Origin: Diphasiastrum complanatum
Taxonomy: Eukaryota; Streptophyta; Lycopodiopsida; Lycopodiales; Lycopodiaceae
Length of the DNA stretch: 64,000 nucleotides
Assembly: GCA_029204225.1 (NCBI GenBank)
Contig: CM055113.1
Location: 8,630,364 to 8,694,363, forward strand
Direction: 5' to 3'
In this document: piece after piece, positions 44,073 through 55,739 of the stretch
Numbering within the stretch: position 1 is the stretch's first letter
How the letters are laid out: the number at the start of each line of letters is the position of its first letter
The notes under the pieces: model-generated
Seen by the model: only the letters and a program-made list of their open reading frames with translations
Database searches by the model: none
Told to the model about the DNA's origin: nothing
Translations under genes and position numbers: made by a program

Positions 44073-45470
44073 TTGTTTTTGCCAACAGCTCAATATAACC
44101 TCATAATTAATCCACTACCCTCTACTCATAAACTTTTTTTTCCTCCATTACCACCTGACTTTAATTTTTCTGATCAAGATCCACTTGATGAGACTGTGCA
44201 ACGTTCTATGGGACTTTTTTCATCTCCTCCAAAGGGAAAGAGTGACATCTTTGCTGGATCAAGGTCTAAAATTCAATGCCAAGGATTCCTGATACAAACA
44301 GTGCCATAGCCTTGGACGACTATTTGGCAAGATCCTCAAGAAAGTTGTCCAAAAAATCAATGGAAAAGATCAAAAGACGGTACGATGATCAAAAGAGTTT
44401 GATGAATTCCAGAAGACCTACGAGAAAGGAGAATGAGGGGGGCAAAGAAAGTAACTACATAAGAATATCTAAAGCTCAACAGCCTCGTGAATGTCTTATG
44501 ACCACAACCCTCTTGGAGGATCGTGATGATGCTAAACAATAATGAGCAGCTTCAGGAGTACCTAAGGCCACCAAGCTGGAAAAGGGTCGACCCCTATTAT
44601 GTGCCAATTAAGAGAAAAAACCCTTGGGAGAAAATGAAACTAGTCGAGCGACATATCAATTGGCCTATTATTCCAAGAATTGATCAACTATTGGAAAGTA
44701 TCGAGCTGCACTACTAAAGTTTGGATATGCCTAAGGGGAAGTGCAGATACCATAGTCCAAGAAAGTGTGAACTATTGTTTATCCATAGCCTTTCTCTTGA
44801 CATTGGAGTGCTACTGGGATAAAGGGTTATCGCCTATAATGTTGGACGTCAATCAACCTTTGCAATCAGAAGATGCGCATCTAATGATGGCAAGGCTTTA
44901 TTTATGAGCTGCATTTACTTCCAGTCAGTACGTGCAGATGATTGGGAATTGGTATGAAAATAAGTTCATACTTGGGATAAGGCCATACCTGGGACCTATT
45001 CCGTTGGGCGCAAAGACAAGATTCATCATAAGGAAGGTCGGCTATGAAAAATCTCTTGATAGAAGAAAAGCTGAAAAGAACAAGCAAGAGACTCTAGGTT
45101 ACGCAGGGCTATCCTAATTAGCTGCTGCGACTTTGAAGTTTTTTCGAGACACTCAACAACGAAGCCAATAAGTTCTTGGCTTTACGTAGGTAAACGTTGA
45201 TCTATGCCTTTCCAAGAACCACATGTTGAAGCTGAAGCAATGCAATGGGACCTGCAACACTATAGGAGAGGATAATGTTAGCTGATGCCATGCCCCGAGG
45301 TGTCGATGCAGAACCTCTCCACTCAAAAGAGCTTCTAGCAGAGATGAAGTTGAGAGCTGAGTCTGAAAGCACGAGAATTGTTAATGCAAGGCCAAAAAGT
45401 ACAATCGTCAGTCCCATGGTAATTCTCGAAAGATGGATTATAGCCATGTGGGAGCTAGCAATTTAGACTG
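44073..45470 (+). pseudogene. unidentified decayed coding region
   Basis: Overlapping plus-strand frames (44073-44309, 44276-44542, 44523-44717, 44680-44907, 44932-45117 and 45275-45466) follow one another with frameshifts, suggesting one broken protein of over 400 residues. The middle part is basic (K-K-S-M-E-K-I-K-R-R-Y). Near 44655 it reads H-I-N-W-P-I-I-P, matching N-W-P-I-I-P in the C-terminal part of the G2 extra region in a similar context (both preceded by a Lys-rich stretch). The end is A-E-M-K-L-R-A-E-S-E-S-like. No known domain was recognised. Confidence 0.35.
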
Positions 45471-45756
45471 TCTCAACTTGAGTTATGTTTTTAAAATAAA
45501 GAGGCCTCCTATTATCAAGTGATTGAAACATGGATGTCCTCGACTCCTTAGAATTCGATCAGATGACAGTTGTCTTTGACACCTGAGAGACGAACACTAC
45601 CCTTCTGCACTACTACATCAAATTTTGAATCAAACTTCACTTTTGGACTAAGAACTAGTAGTTTCACATACTATTTTGAGTGTCAAGCCACACCTTCGAC
45701 AATCACCCTGCCTTGCTCCTGTTATCGTCATATTCTACATTATCTCTTTCTCCTCA
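45471..45756 (+). repeat. probable LTR end of copia P45
   Basis: Sequence up to the primer site at 45757 should be the 5' LTR, but its start was not identified and no second copy was found. Confidence 0.35.
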
Positions 45757-45768
45757 TGGTATCAGAAC
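45757..45768 (+). promoter_or_regulatory. primer-binding site of copia P45
   Basis: TGGTATCAGAAC, one base from the standard copia site. It precedes the gag ATG by 55 bp. Confidence 0.7.
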
Positions 45769-45822
45769 TATCGCATTAAAACCGAGAAATTATTGCACTA
45801 CTTCAATTACTATCAGTTCAAT

Positions 45823-46560
45823 ATGTCTCACACTGGTAACACTTCATCTTCATCATCATCCAAAAAAGTCAGGATCATCGACAAATTCAACGGCTCAAAC
45901 TTTTATATCTAGAAGTCAAAATTTAGGATGATGCTTATTGATAGAAATCTTTCGGATGTTGTGGATGGGTCTGACGACGAGGTTGATTACGAATTAGCTA
46001 AGGTGCCATGGAAGATCAAAGATTAGAAGGCCCTATCATCAATCACACTGAATCTAGTCGATTCTTAAATATCTCACGTTACCACTTGCAAGTCCACTAA
46101 GGAAGTCATGTACCTCAGTTGTCTAAGAATTTTCTTTCAATTTCAAAGATAACTGATGAGGGCTACGTTGTTATTTTTTCTCCTGAGCAGTGTACAATCT
46201 TCGATAAAGATGGTACTCTAACTACTTGCACTCGAGCTGGAAACTTATATATACTATCTAACTCTAATGCATTAGCTACTACTTCTTGTGAGAATGTAAA
46301 TGATCAAGCATTATTGTGGCATGGTCAATCTGGACATGCTAATGCAAGATCCATTTCTTATATGTGTTGTAACAATTTAGCTGATGGAAAACAAAGCATG
46401 TACTAGATCTTGTACATCGTGATCTTTGTGGTCCAATGTCAACTCCATCTTTAGGAGATGCACTTTACTTTATCACCTTTATAGATGACTATTCAAGATG
46501 TCATATTCATAAAGCATAGATTCAAAGCCTTTGAATGCTTCAAAAAATTTAAGGCCATGG
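45823..46560 (+). pseudogene. copia P45: gag start, pre-integrase and integrase start (broken)
   Basis: Gag begins M-S-H-T-G-N-T-S with a Ser run, then I-D-K-F-N-G-S-N-F-Y-I and a stop where M5 has W. Gag is cut after about 85 codons and joins directly to the protease end/pre-integrase (L-S-K-N-F-L-S-I-S-K-I-T-D-E-G-Y, then H-G-Q-S-G-H-A-N). Integrase starts L-V-H-R-D-L-C-G-P-M and F-I-D-D-Y-S-R and stops near 46560. Same family as M5 on the opposite strand. Confidence 0.75.
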
Positions 46561-46699
46561 CTAAAATCCAAACCTCCTCAACCTTCCCCTTAGCTCACTA
46601 ACTAAAGAGAAATATGCATGCAAAGCTCCTTACTGCTTCTCCTACTGATCCGATTTTCTCTTTGGTAGCCTCTGTCTCTAATGGGGATGCTTCTTTACT

Positions 46700-47215
46700 G
46701 CTTGACACATGAATATCTACTCTTGGAATGTTAGAGGCCTCAATGATCCACTGAGACGTTCTTGTCTAGTGGGGGTTATCACATTTTATCCTCGCCGAAA
46801 TGTTATCATTGGCCTGCAAGAGACCAAGCTACGAGAGCTCAACCAGCATTGCTTGATCAGTAAATTTGTAGCCTCCTACCATTATGTGGTGTCTCCCGCG
46901 TAGGGCACGCATGGTGGAGTTCTAACCCTTGTCTCTCGCGATTGGCAAGTGCTCTCCAGCTCCTTTGATCCAACTGGCTAGTGGGCTCTTCTCCAGGACA
47001 ACAAATACAATTTTGCCTTCTTTGTTCCTGTTCTTAATCTCTATGCGCCCACCTCCTCTCTGCTCTGCACTGAATTTTGGTACAACCTCTCTCCTATCCC
47101 AGATGATCACCTCATAGCTCTTGGGGACTTTAATATGCATATTGGCCCTTGATGGTCCTCACTCTATTTCAGCTCCCGAGTCTCTTGCCTGTTCATGCTT
47201 TTAGACTCCTCACTC
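46700..47215 (+). pseudogene. LINE endonuclease fragment (broken)
   Basis: Starts M-N-I-Y-S-W-N-V-R-G-L-N, the opening of plant LINE AP-like endonucleases, followed by G-L-Q-E-T-K, G-G-V-L-T-L-V-S, L-N-L-Y-A-P-T-S and L-G-D-F-N-M (catalytic N/E/D blocks). Stops at about 46901 and 47149 and frame changes interrupt it. It ends where the copia M7 LTR begins. Confidence 0.8.
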
Positions 47216-47240
47216 TCTCCTTTGTCGTAAAACATGGGGA

Positions 47241-48085
47241 TGACCGGTAGCGGAAGCTCGAAGCTTTGAGCATAGGCGTGTAGGAATGGAAACGCAACAG
47301 TTAGCAACAGAAATATTCAAGAAGAATGATTCATACAAACTGCTCAAATGAACAATACAATAGTGAGACAAAAGTTGCACTATGATTAATATCAACAGTG
47401 AGTACAATGGAGTAATAACTTCAGCTTGCTGAGCATGATTACGCTGACTACATATAACTCTAATTGAAAAAGAACACCTACATAGCTTGATTAAGCTAGT
47501 ATATATATTTACAAGTGTCGAGAGACAAACATCTTATAAGCCTTAACTGCCATTTACTCCAATTTTGTTTATGTACAAATGTTGGTAACCGCCCTTAGGA
47601 TATTTGTTTGTCCAGTTGTTTTAGGGTTGATGATAAGTTGGCGATGTTGGTCTGCCAATGTAGCAAAAACCCCAAAAAACCCAAAGGTACCCTTAGACTG
47701 AAGGCATGTAAATCTCGAAGGTGCCCTTAGACTGAAGGTATGTAGATCCCGAAGGTGCCTAAAGGCAGGAAAAATGTAAAAAAGGCGAAGGTGGGCCTGA
47801 AATGGATTCTAAGTCATTCTGGCCATTGTGTCACATTTTTCGCGAAGGTGCGAAAAAGGTGAAAAAGGTGAAGGTGGTCCTAAAATGGATTCCAAGGCAT
47901 TCTGGCTACCGTTTCGCATTTTTTGGGAAGGTGCGAAAATGGTGAAGGTGCCTTAAAAACATTTAAGGTACAAAAAGTCTCAAAGGGAAAAAATGTGAAG
48001 GCCCGAAATATGTAGTCGGCCTTTGGTTTTCAGGATGCTCATTACTTGAACGATTTGTTTAAGGCTTAGCATAAGAGATCTAACA
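47241..48085 (-). repeat. 3' LTR of copia M7
   Basis: Its inner end is certain: minus strand TAAGGGAGAG (purine tract) then TGTTAGATCTC. The outer end is placed at TGACCGG (47241) only provisionally. It contains internal tandem repeats between 47680 and 47950. Confidence 0.5.
47680..47960. repeat. tandem repeats within M7 LTR
   Basis: A ~35-bp unit (GGTGCCCTTAGACTGAAGG...) occurs twice at 47686-47755. A ~85-bp unit (GGTGGGCCTGAAATGGATTC / GGTGGTCCTAAAATGGATTC ...) occurs twice at about 47790-47945, interspersed with GCGAAGGTG-like words. Confidence 0.65.
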
Positions 48086-48092
48086 CTCTCCC

Positions 48093-50068
48093 TTAATGTG
48101 GATCCTGAAAAACTTTGATCGTTAGATTTAACATATCGTTAGATCTGAGATATTGCTCCTTTGATAGAGCCTTTCTGAAGTAATCTGCTACCATATAGTT
48201 TGTTCTACAGAAAACCAATGCTACTTCTCTGTTATGCACTTTCGCTCTAAGGTAATGATACCTGATTTCGATATGTTTGCTTCGAGAGTGAAATCTCGGA
48301 TTGAGAGATAACATTATTGTGCTTTGATTGTCACAATAGATTGTTGTAGGAAGTGGTTGTGCAAGGTTGATGTCTGCAAGCAATTGCCTTAGCCAGATCG
48401 CCTCTTTGGTTGCATTTTTGGCAACTATGTATTCGGATTCTGCTAATGACAATGCAACTGAGGTCTGCTTCTGGTTGTTCCATGAGATTGGGCCTTGGTT
48501 GTATAAAAATACAAATCCAGAAGTTGACTTTTCTGGTGTCGACATCTCCTGCCCAATCCGCATTTGTGTAGGCTTCAAGGATGTTGGCAGTGTGGCTGCC
48601 TCTGTAGCAGATGATGAGAGTTTTCGTTGCTTGAATGTACTTTATGACATTTGTTAGTGCTTTCCAATGAGTTAAGCCAGGATTTGACAAGAACTGGCTA
48701 AGTGTAGTGATCAAATATGCAAGGTCTAGTCACGTGCAGATCATTGCCTACATCAGTGAGCCGATGATGGATTGAAACAAGTAGCGCTTCCTCTCCTCCT
48801 TTTCTACCTCAGTTTGAGGAGACTGTTCCTTTGATAAGTTTAGTCCAAGGTCGAGTGAAAAGTGACTTGTTTGCGGTTGGCCATTCCATACTTTTCCTGC
48901 ACATTGTTGAGATATCGTTGCTAAGTGATAGAAATTAGTCTGTTGGGTCGATCTTGTTGGATTTGGATTTTGAGACAATAGTGGGCTGGACCCATGTCAG
49001 TCATCTTGTATTCTGGGGCATCAGATAATTCGATGTCCATCGGTGCTTTCCATTGGTCAGCATCAGGAGTAGACATTGTCTTAGAAACGATGTTTGGTTC
49101 CTGCACAAATTAGTAGGTCGGATCATTCATAAATCTGGATGGAGGCTGTCTAGACCTGTTCGACCTTTTGGGTTGAGCTTCGGTCCTCTGATGCGGATTG
49201 ACTCATAGAGGTTCTGACTCATTGTCTGAGTCAGTGTCGATAATTTACAGTTGAATCCCTGGATTGAAATTGTCTGGTTGCTTGATCCTTGAGTCAGATT
49301 TATCAGCAGCTTTTCCTTTGTGGTCGATGAACTGGTCTTCCACAAAAATGACATCTCTACTGGTGAATGCCTTCTCGATATCCAAATTGTAGAGCTTGTA
49401 TGCCTTGTGGTCTAGGGAATAGCTGATGAAAATTGTTTTTTTGCTCTTATCATCCAGCTTTCTTCTTAGATCTTCAGGGATTTGAGAAAAAGTGATGCAT
49501 CCAAACACTCGAATATTTTTGAGTGATGGTTTCAATCTTGTTCATACCTCATAAGGTGTCTTGCCATTCAGGGCTTTGGTGATGGATCAATTCTGCAAAT
49601 AGGCAGCTGTAGTAACAGCTTCTACCCAGAATTTCTTTGGAAGAGGTCAGCATGCTCTTGGCACTTTTGATGAGTGTTCAATTCTTCCATTCAGCTACAC
49701 CATTGGACTAAGGTGAGTAGCTGGTTGCATATTGTTGATGTATCTCATTAGCCTTGCAGAACTTCTTGAATTCTGTGGAAATGTACTTTCTGCAGATGCC
49801 TTGAACTACTTGAAGAACTTAAATGCTTCAAATTTGTTCTTCATATAGTAGACAACAGTCCTTCGAAAAAAGTCGTCGATGAAGGTGAGAAAATAGAGAG
49901 CTCCCCCTGTGGAAACAATCTGCATCGGGCCACAAATGTTGCTATGTACAAGGTCAAGCAAGCCCTTGGATGTATGAACTGAGTCTAAAATGAAGGGACT
50001 TCTTGCATGCTTGCTGATAATACAACTTTAGAAGTTGGCTTGCTTACAAAAAGTAGATCTTGTACTAG
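48093..50068 (-). pseudogene. copia M7: integrase, linker and RNase H with RT core deletion
   Basis: Minus strand from 50068: pre-integrase end (K-H-A-R-S-P-F), L-V-H-S-N-I-C-G-P-M (catalytic D reads N), F-I-D-D-F; integrase C-terminal block I-R-V-F-G-C-I-T-F and F-I-S-Y-S-L-D-H-K-A-Y; linker; RT start (D-A-D-Q-W-K-A-P-M) joined directly to the post-active-site block (M-T-D-M-G-P-A-H-Y-C-L), so the Y-V-D-D core is deleted. RNase H follows with A-D-W-A-G-D, S-L-A-E-S-E-Y, D-N-Q-S-T-I, H-S-R-S-K-H-I-E-I-R-Y-H. 5' end missing; purine tract and LTR at the left. Confidence 0.8.
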
Positions 50069-50079
50069 ACTTTGAGTTG

Positions 50080-51900
50080 ACATTTCTTGACCTCGCCCAA
50101 CAAGCCCTTCTCTCCGGAACCCTTCCATCTCTTGTCTCTTAGGGCTTGATCAAGTTCATTCCTAAAAAATCCTCGCCTCTTTCTTTGTCGGATTTCCATC
50201 CCTATGTTGAATACCTCTTATAAGACCATTGCCAAGGCCATGACCCTTCTCCTTGCTCCTCTTTTTCTTCTCTCTTATCGCTTGAACATTTTGGTTTTGT
50301 CAAGGGCCACAATATTATGGACTCTCTCCTCAATGTCTGGTCCTTTGCTGACTCTTTGCTTGCCTCTTCGACGGCCTGCCTTGATTCTTCGGCTTGACCT
50401 TGACAAAGCTTTCAACCATATTGGATGGGATTACATTCTTGCTAGTTGCACAGCCTTGGGCCTTCCCCAATCTTTTTGCGCTTTTGTGAATGCTCTTTAT
50501 TCCTCAGCGTCCTCCACAATAGTCTTCAATGGGTGCCGCTCTTTGACCTTCTTTCCTAAGTGCGACATCCATCAAGGCTGTCCTCTATCTCCTCTTTTCT
50601 ATTCCATTGCTGTTGAGCCTCTTTCTCGTGCTTTTCGACATGCTGCCTCCCTTCGCTTAATTGCTCCAGTTTAGTCCCCCTTGGTTCCTCTCTGTCATTA
50701 GTTGTTTGTTGATGACATCACTCTCTTCTCTCTCTTTCTAAACCCCATGTTTTGCATCTTCTTCAAGTGTTTTTCGAGTTCTGTTACTGCTCCTCTTCCC
50801 ATATGAATAAAGAGAAGTCTAAGCTTCATCTCCTCTCTACAAACTCCCCTGCCTGGATTGATATGTTAGGTATCAAGGTAGTGCCCCATGGAGTTGTTAC
50901 TCGTCTTCTGGGCTCTCCTTTTGGTATCACCCTTACTCCTCGGCAACATTCTGACTGGTTCCTTCAGTCCTTTGTTGCTAAGCTTTCACATTGGGATCCT
51001 CACTTTCTCTCCTTTCCAGCAAGAGTTCTCATTGCGTGGCATATTCTAGCTGCTTATCCTATCTTTTTCTCTTCCTTCTTCTCTGCTTCTGCCTCCCTCC
51101 ATTCACTTTGGGTAGGCTCCTCCGGCGCTTCCTTTGGGTAGAGAAGCAGCCTCTTCTTTCTTGGTCGGCTGCTCGGCTCCTATCCTTGATGGGGGCCTGG
51201 GAATCATGACCCAGACATTAAAAATACCTCATTGATCCTCCGTTGTTTGTCCCCCCTTCTATCCCCTTCTCAACACTGGCATTTCCTCCTCCATTACATG
51301 GCTGCTTCTGTTGTTGCCCCTCCCCCTTTAAAGCCATATCCCTCCTTTCATTCTCTTCTCTCCTTTGGGGGCTCCTTCATATTTGAAGGCCCTTTTATTC
51401 ATCGTAACTTGGCCTTCTCTTTTCTTGACTTTCGTCATATTCCTTCTTGGACCAGTTTGCTTCTACCGTCCATTGAGCCCATCTGGACTTCCTCCCTCTT
51501 TCCCCCTGCCTCCCCTATCCTGTTCGCTTGCCATCCCCGTCTTTCCCTTTCTCTAGCCCTTAAAGGGCTCCTTTCTATTGACCAAATTTTTCATGTTCCT
51601 TTTCATGATCGTCTCAACTCTGAGCCTCTTTCTTCTGCTGAGCATTCCCTTCAACTCTACTTTGCCCCTCTCGGCATCGACTTGTCTGCGGATTGCTTTA
51701 TATTTTTTCACAATTGTTTAGTTATTATGGACTACCTCCCTGCGTGGTGTGCTGAAGTCCACTCATCTTTTTTCGATTTACTGGCCCTTTTTGGGGAACC
51801 TGGATTTTGATATGGCCTTTGATGCCATGTATAGTTCATTTCGTACCTTACATTTATGAAAATATAATAGTACACTTAAGCTTTGCAAAAAAAATAAAAC
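50080..51900 (+). pseudogene. LINE reverse transcriptase and C-terminal region (broken)
   Basis: Plus strand: L-I-K-F-I-P-K-K and M-L-N-T-S-Y-K-T-I-A-K-A-M (RT blocks 0-1), R-L-D-L-D-K-A-F-N-H-I-G-W-D-Y (first catalytic D), H-Q-G-C-P-L-S-P-L-F (template-binding block), F-V-D-D-I-T-L-F-S at 50706 (active site), then W-D-P-H-F-L-S-F-P-A-R-V and a trailing region. It ends near an A-rich tail (GCAAAAAAAATAAAAC, 51884-51899). Frameshifts occur at about 50320, 50680 and 51140. With 46700-47215 it may form one LINE split by M7, although the middle of ORF2 is missing. Confidence 0.8.
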
Positions 51901-53990
51901 AGCATGTGGTGTCACACAATGCTACAACATCTATAGACGGGTTGCAGCAACTCGATGCACCCGGTTGAGATGCTACGAGAAATAGATCATGTGGCCACAA
52001 AAGTTTATCTATAACTTCAGTACTTGGGTTGCATATTCACTCAAATGATATTGCCAGCAGCGACACGGTGATCGCCTATGAGCTATTGGGATCAGCATGT
52101 GCCCTGGACCCACCCAGTCCTCAACAGCAACTACTACTTTTAGACTGCTTTCCTCGAGACAGTAAAAATAGGTTAGCAGGATGTGGTCTGAGGACTCAGC
52201 GCCTACAAACTTTATAAGTTGGGCAAAACTCGAGAATAGAGTTCAGGAATCCGCAGCCTTATGAGCATGAAAAGAATGATAATAATAAAGTAGTAAATAC
52301 TATAGAATCCCATTGCCCAGAGAATCCCAGTGCTGGGTGCCCACAATGATATAAAACTCAATACTACTACCACGACCTATGAGTGCAGTATGCCGATAGC
52401 AAAAATATGCGTGACGTCATTGTCATAGAATACAACATCAACTTTCAAGTATTAGATTATGCTTTTGTAATTTACTAAGGCAGTATGTATATCAAAATAT
52501 TAATTATAATCTGTAAAAGTAGAGTTTTGATACGGCAACCGAGGAGCGAATTTCCGCGGCTCATGGTGGGCCAGGGCAGCTGCAGAATCTAGATGCAGCG
52601 ATTCAGGCATCCGGCTGAATTTCCGTTTCTGAAGCAGCGTGCTCACTGCTACTCACTGCTCAGTTTCAACTTTGGACTTTACCCTGCGCAATTGAATGAC
52701 TTTATCTTTCATATGAGATGTATGTGTCAAAGGCTGATAAGCAAGCCTATTTCTGCCCACAAATTTATTTTTTGAAACTAATGTATTACGATCAATTCTA
52801 AGTTGCAACAATGGGCGATAGCTTTGGAAATTGGCACAGATGCTCTAAGCAAAAAAAAGAAAAGGTCTGAATCCCGCATGCTCCCCACTGCTGTCTATTA
52901 TCCTTCTGATTCCTGAAGATCCCCTACCAGTGCTAGTTAAAAAGTATGAAGATAACCTTATATAAAACTTACAACATCTGAACAAAGCATTAAAAGCAGG
53001 TTTTGCATTAAACCCACAGTAAAAACATTCTAGATTAGGGTTTCACTTGCTTACCTTCCAAATTTTCAATCTTAGCCATCTAGTTACATCTCTAGACTAG
53101 ATTCGACTACTCAACAATTAACCAATATAATTGCATTCTATGTTGACCAGATAATGAAATGGGATTGGCAGCTCCAACTCAACCCTTCCTTGCTAGTTTC
53201 ACACATGTAAGGGCCACACTTTGATCATGATCAAACATTAATTTCACAATTGACAATAGATAGAGAAAAAAGTCACTAAAATTCAATACCAAAGAGAGGC
53301 ACTACCATGGTTTATATTGTTAACAAATATTGACATTATGTTCTAGCTAACTTTCTTTTGTTTTTTTGTTGACCATCAAGGTTCTCTATTTGGTCAACAA
53401 GCCTTGCACAACTAGAAGAGTCACTTGCTACTTCTTAGATGATTTGAGTTTGTCTTAAATGAAAATTAGGTTTCTCACAAGTAAAGTACTCAACACTACC
53501 CTAGATGCAACTAACAAACTGAGTTCTCTAGTAAGATTCATTGTGCTATAATGACAAATGGTTGATAAAAGATGAACAAATTGGGAGCACAAGTGTTGTG
53601 CTACATTATGGACTTTTAGGTAGTTGCACATAGAGTAGAAAATCAAACTTCAACAAAAAAAAAAAAAGTGGTTGGAAAATCTATTGTGCCTATTTCAAAC
53701 TGTCTCCACACCAAAAAAAATAGACACAAGGCTTGTGGCATGCTCACAAACTGAAAATGAAAGAAATAAAAAAAAATGATTCATGGCTAATGCACAATGC
53801 TAAAGCTCAAAGGGTAAGTTGACATTTCATGGAAAAGGCACTTCCAAAAATGTGATTCTGTCTACTTTATTGCCATTTTTATATGATCCAAATTCTATAT
53901 ATGAACTAAGAGGTTAATATTAATCTATTTGATAACTATTTATAGAATACTACAAAGATTTATAATGTATAGAATTAATACCCAAAGTAA
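51901..53990. other. noncoding stretch, nothing recognised
   Basis: About 2 kb without coding similarity or repeat structure on either strand. Short frames have no motif. Confidence 0.4.
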
Positions 53991-54009
53991 CTCACCTTGT
54001 CTAGATCCA

Positions 54010-54720
54010 CCAAAAGGGATTGATATGCCATAGTCAAGAATCTCTTGGTTTCCATTCACAAATATGTCCTGCTTGTCATTCATTCAAATCTAGTGATCAT
54101 GTTTTCTCTCCCTCCAATCCATAGGTAGGTGTTGGGTCGATTTAGAGAAGGTTAACATGAGGGACATTGGATTTCAACATGCTTTGTCCTAGAGTGAAAC
54201 CTAGGATTTAGAGGCAAAAACATTTAGCTAATGTTAGCATAAAAGATAATGGTAGGACAGTATCGATCATGTAGTAATTTTCTTAGCCATAGTGCCTCCT
54301 TAGTAGGTTGAATGGCTGCCACGTATTCATTTGTTGTCAAAGACAAGGAGTTGCATTTATGCTTTCTACTTTGCCATGAAACTAGTCCCTATGCAATGTA
54401 GAAACAATATTCTAAAATTGTTTTCTGAGTCAGTGTATCCAACCCAATTAGAATCTAAATAGCCATAAAGGATAGTGGGTGTTGTGGAATTGCCATTGTA
54501 GCCTAGTGATATGTGTTTAAGACCTTGAAGTATCTCAATAGCCCTTTCAGGGTCTTCCAATGTGATATCCCATGATAACTCATGAATTGGCTAAGTGAAT
54601 ATTTCGCGTAGGCAAAGTTAAGCTTATACAAAACATTGTTGGAGATTAAGCTCACAGTTTCTTCCTTGGTGTTTCAATTTCATTCAAGACTTTTCCTACA
54701 CATTCTTGATCCTTGAATTG
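54010..54720 (-). pseudogene. copia RNase H remnant (very decayed)
   Basis: Minus strand: Y-L-D-S-N-W-V-G-Y-T-D-S (DxDWAG-type block), then E-A-L-W-L-R-K-L-L and P-R-F-H-S-R-T-K-H-V-E-I. The order is that of copia RNase H, but stops occur every few tens of codons. Confidence 0.6.
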
Positions 54721-55408
54721 ATCATTGATCTAGGGTCATATGCAACCTCTTTAGGTTTTATGTATGCTCATCTGATACATACAAAAATCATAGTTTTCTG
54801 TTTTGCCACTCTGTACTTTTAGTTGTGTTTCTTAACACAAACTACAGTACCTACAAAACTACTCTCATTCTGTGTGCAGGGTAATGCCTAGTATTATACA
54901 CAGGTTTCTGTGCAACAGTTCAACACCTTCGATGTTCTACACATAATCAAATCAGCCAAACTATTCGACGGATGAATCCCTCGACCTTCCAGCTAATCTT
55001 CATCTCAGGAGTAAAGGGTTTCCATTCTCGTTAATGTCTACATTCGAATGTCATTTCAAACTCTTTGAAAAAGCTCGAAGACTTGGTCATCTTCAACTGC
55101 TTTGACGATCGATTCATCCGACTACCTCGACGGTTGATTCATACGACTTCTTCGACGATTGACCAAATTATCCAAAGTGTTTGAAGTATTTGAATGATTT
55201 GACAATCGACTAAACATCAAACACACTGGAATAGTAAACCGTACACTTGTCTATTGTCTACAAGTGTACTAATTTGCACATACATTCACGACCAGCATTT
55301 GGTTAGACTAAACTAGTCTTGTAATTATAGATTAGTTAAGGAATTCTTGTAACCACAAGTACATTGTGTATATATACATCTAGCTCGCACTCACTATCAA
55401 GCGAAATA
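54721..55408. other. noncoding stretch with TCGA-rich part
   Basis: Between 54960 and 55160 the words TCGAC, TCGAA and ACGATTGA recur irregularly, like the GTCGA cluster at 17605. No coding similarity. Confidence 0.35.
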
Positions 55409-55531
55409 TGTTGAATTCACACGTGTGGGACGCCCTGCACATGTACTTTTGATCTCCTAAGCCCAATAATACCATAAAGATCAGACTAGCATTAATTGAC
55501 AATAGGAAAGCTGATCATACAAGAAATCCTT
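55409..55531 (-). repeat. inverted fragment of the element E LTR end
   Basis: TGTTGAATTCACACGTGTGG... is the reverse complement of the last ~120 bp of the E LTR (58498-58619), with a handful of differences. It breaks off at ACAAGAAAT. Confidence 0.8.
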
Positions 55532-55739
55532 TATACTTGATTATTATTATTACATATTAAGCTATTATTATATTTTCTGCGCATAAGCTCATTATATTGA
55601 ATGCTTGAAAAATCAATACTAGATAGGCAGTGTCCATCTAGGGCTTGGAGGAGGATAGATCTTAGTTAGCAGCAGTAGTTGTGGCCAAGAGTTCGACTCA
55701 TTCTAAGCTTGTTACGAATTAGAGCTTGCAAAGCGCATA

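Noticed and set aside
51232-51810. 192-codon plus-strand frame as an independent gene
   Set aside because: It directly follows the LINE RT in the same direction and leads to the A-rich LINE tail, so it is the LINE C-terminal part.
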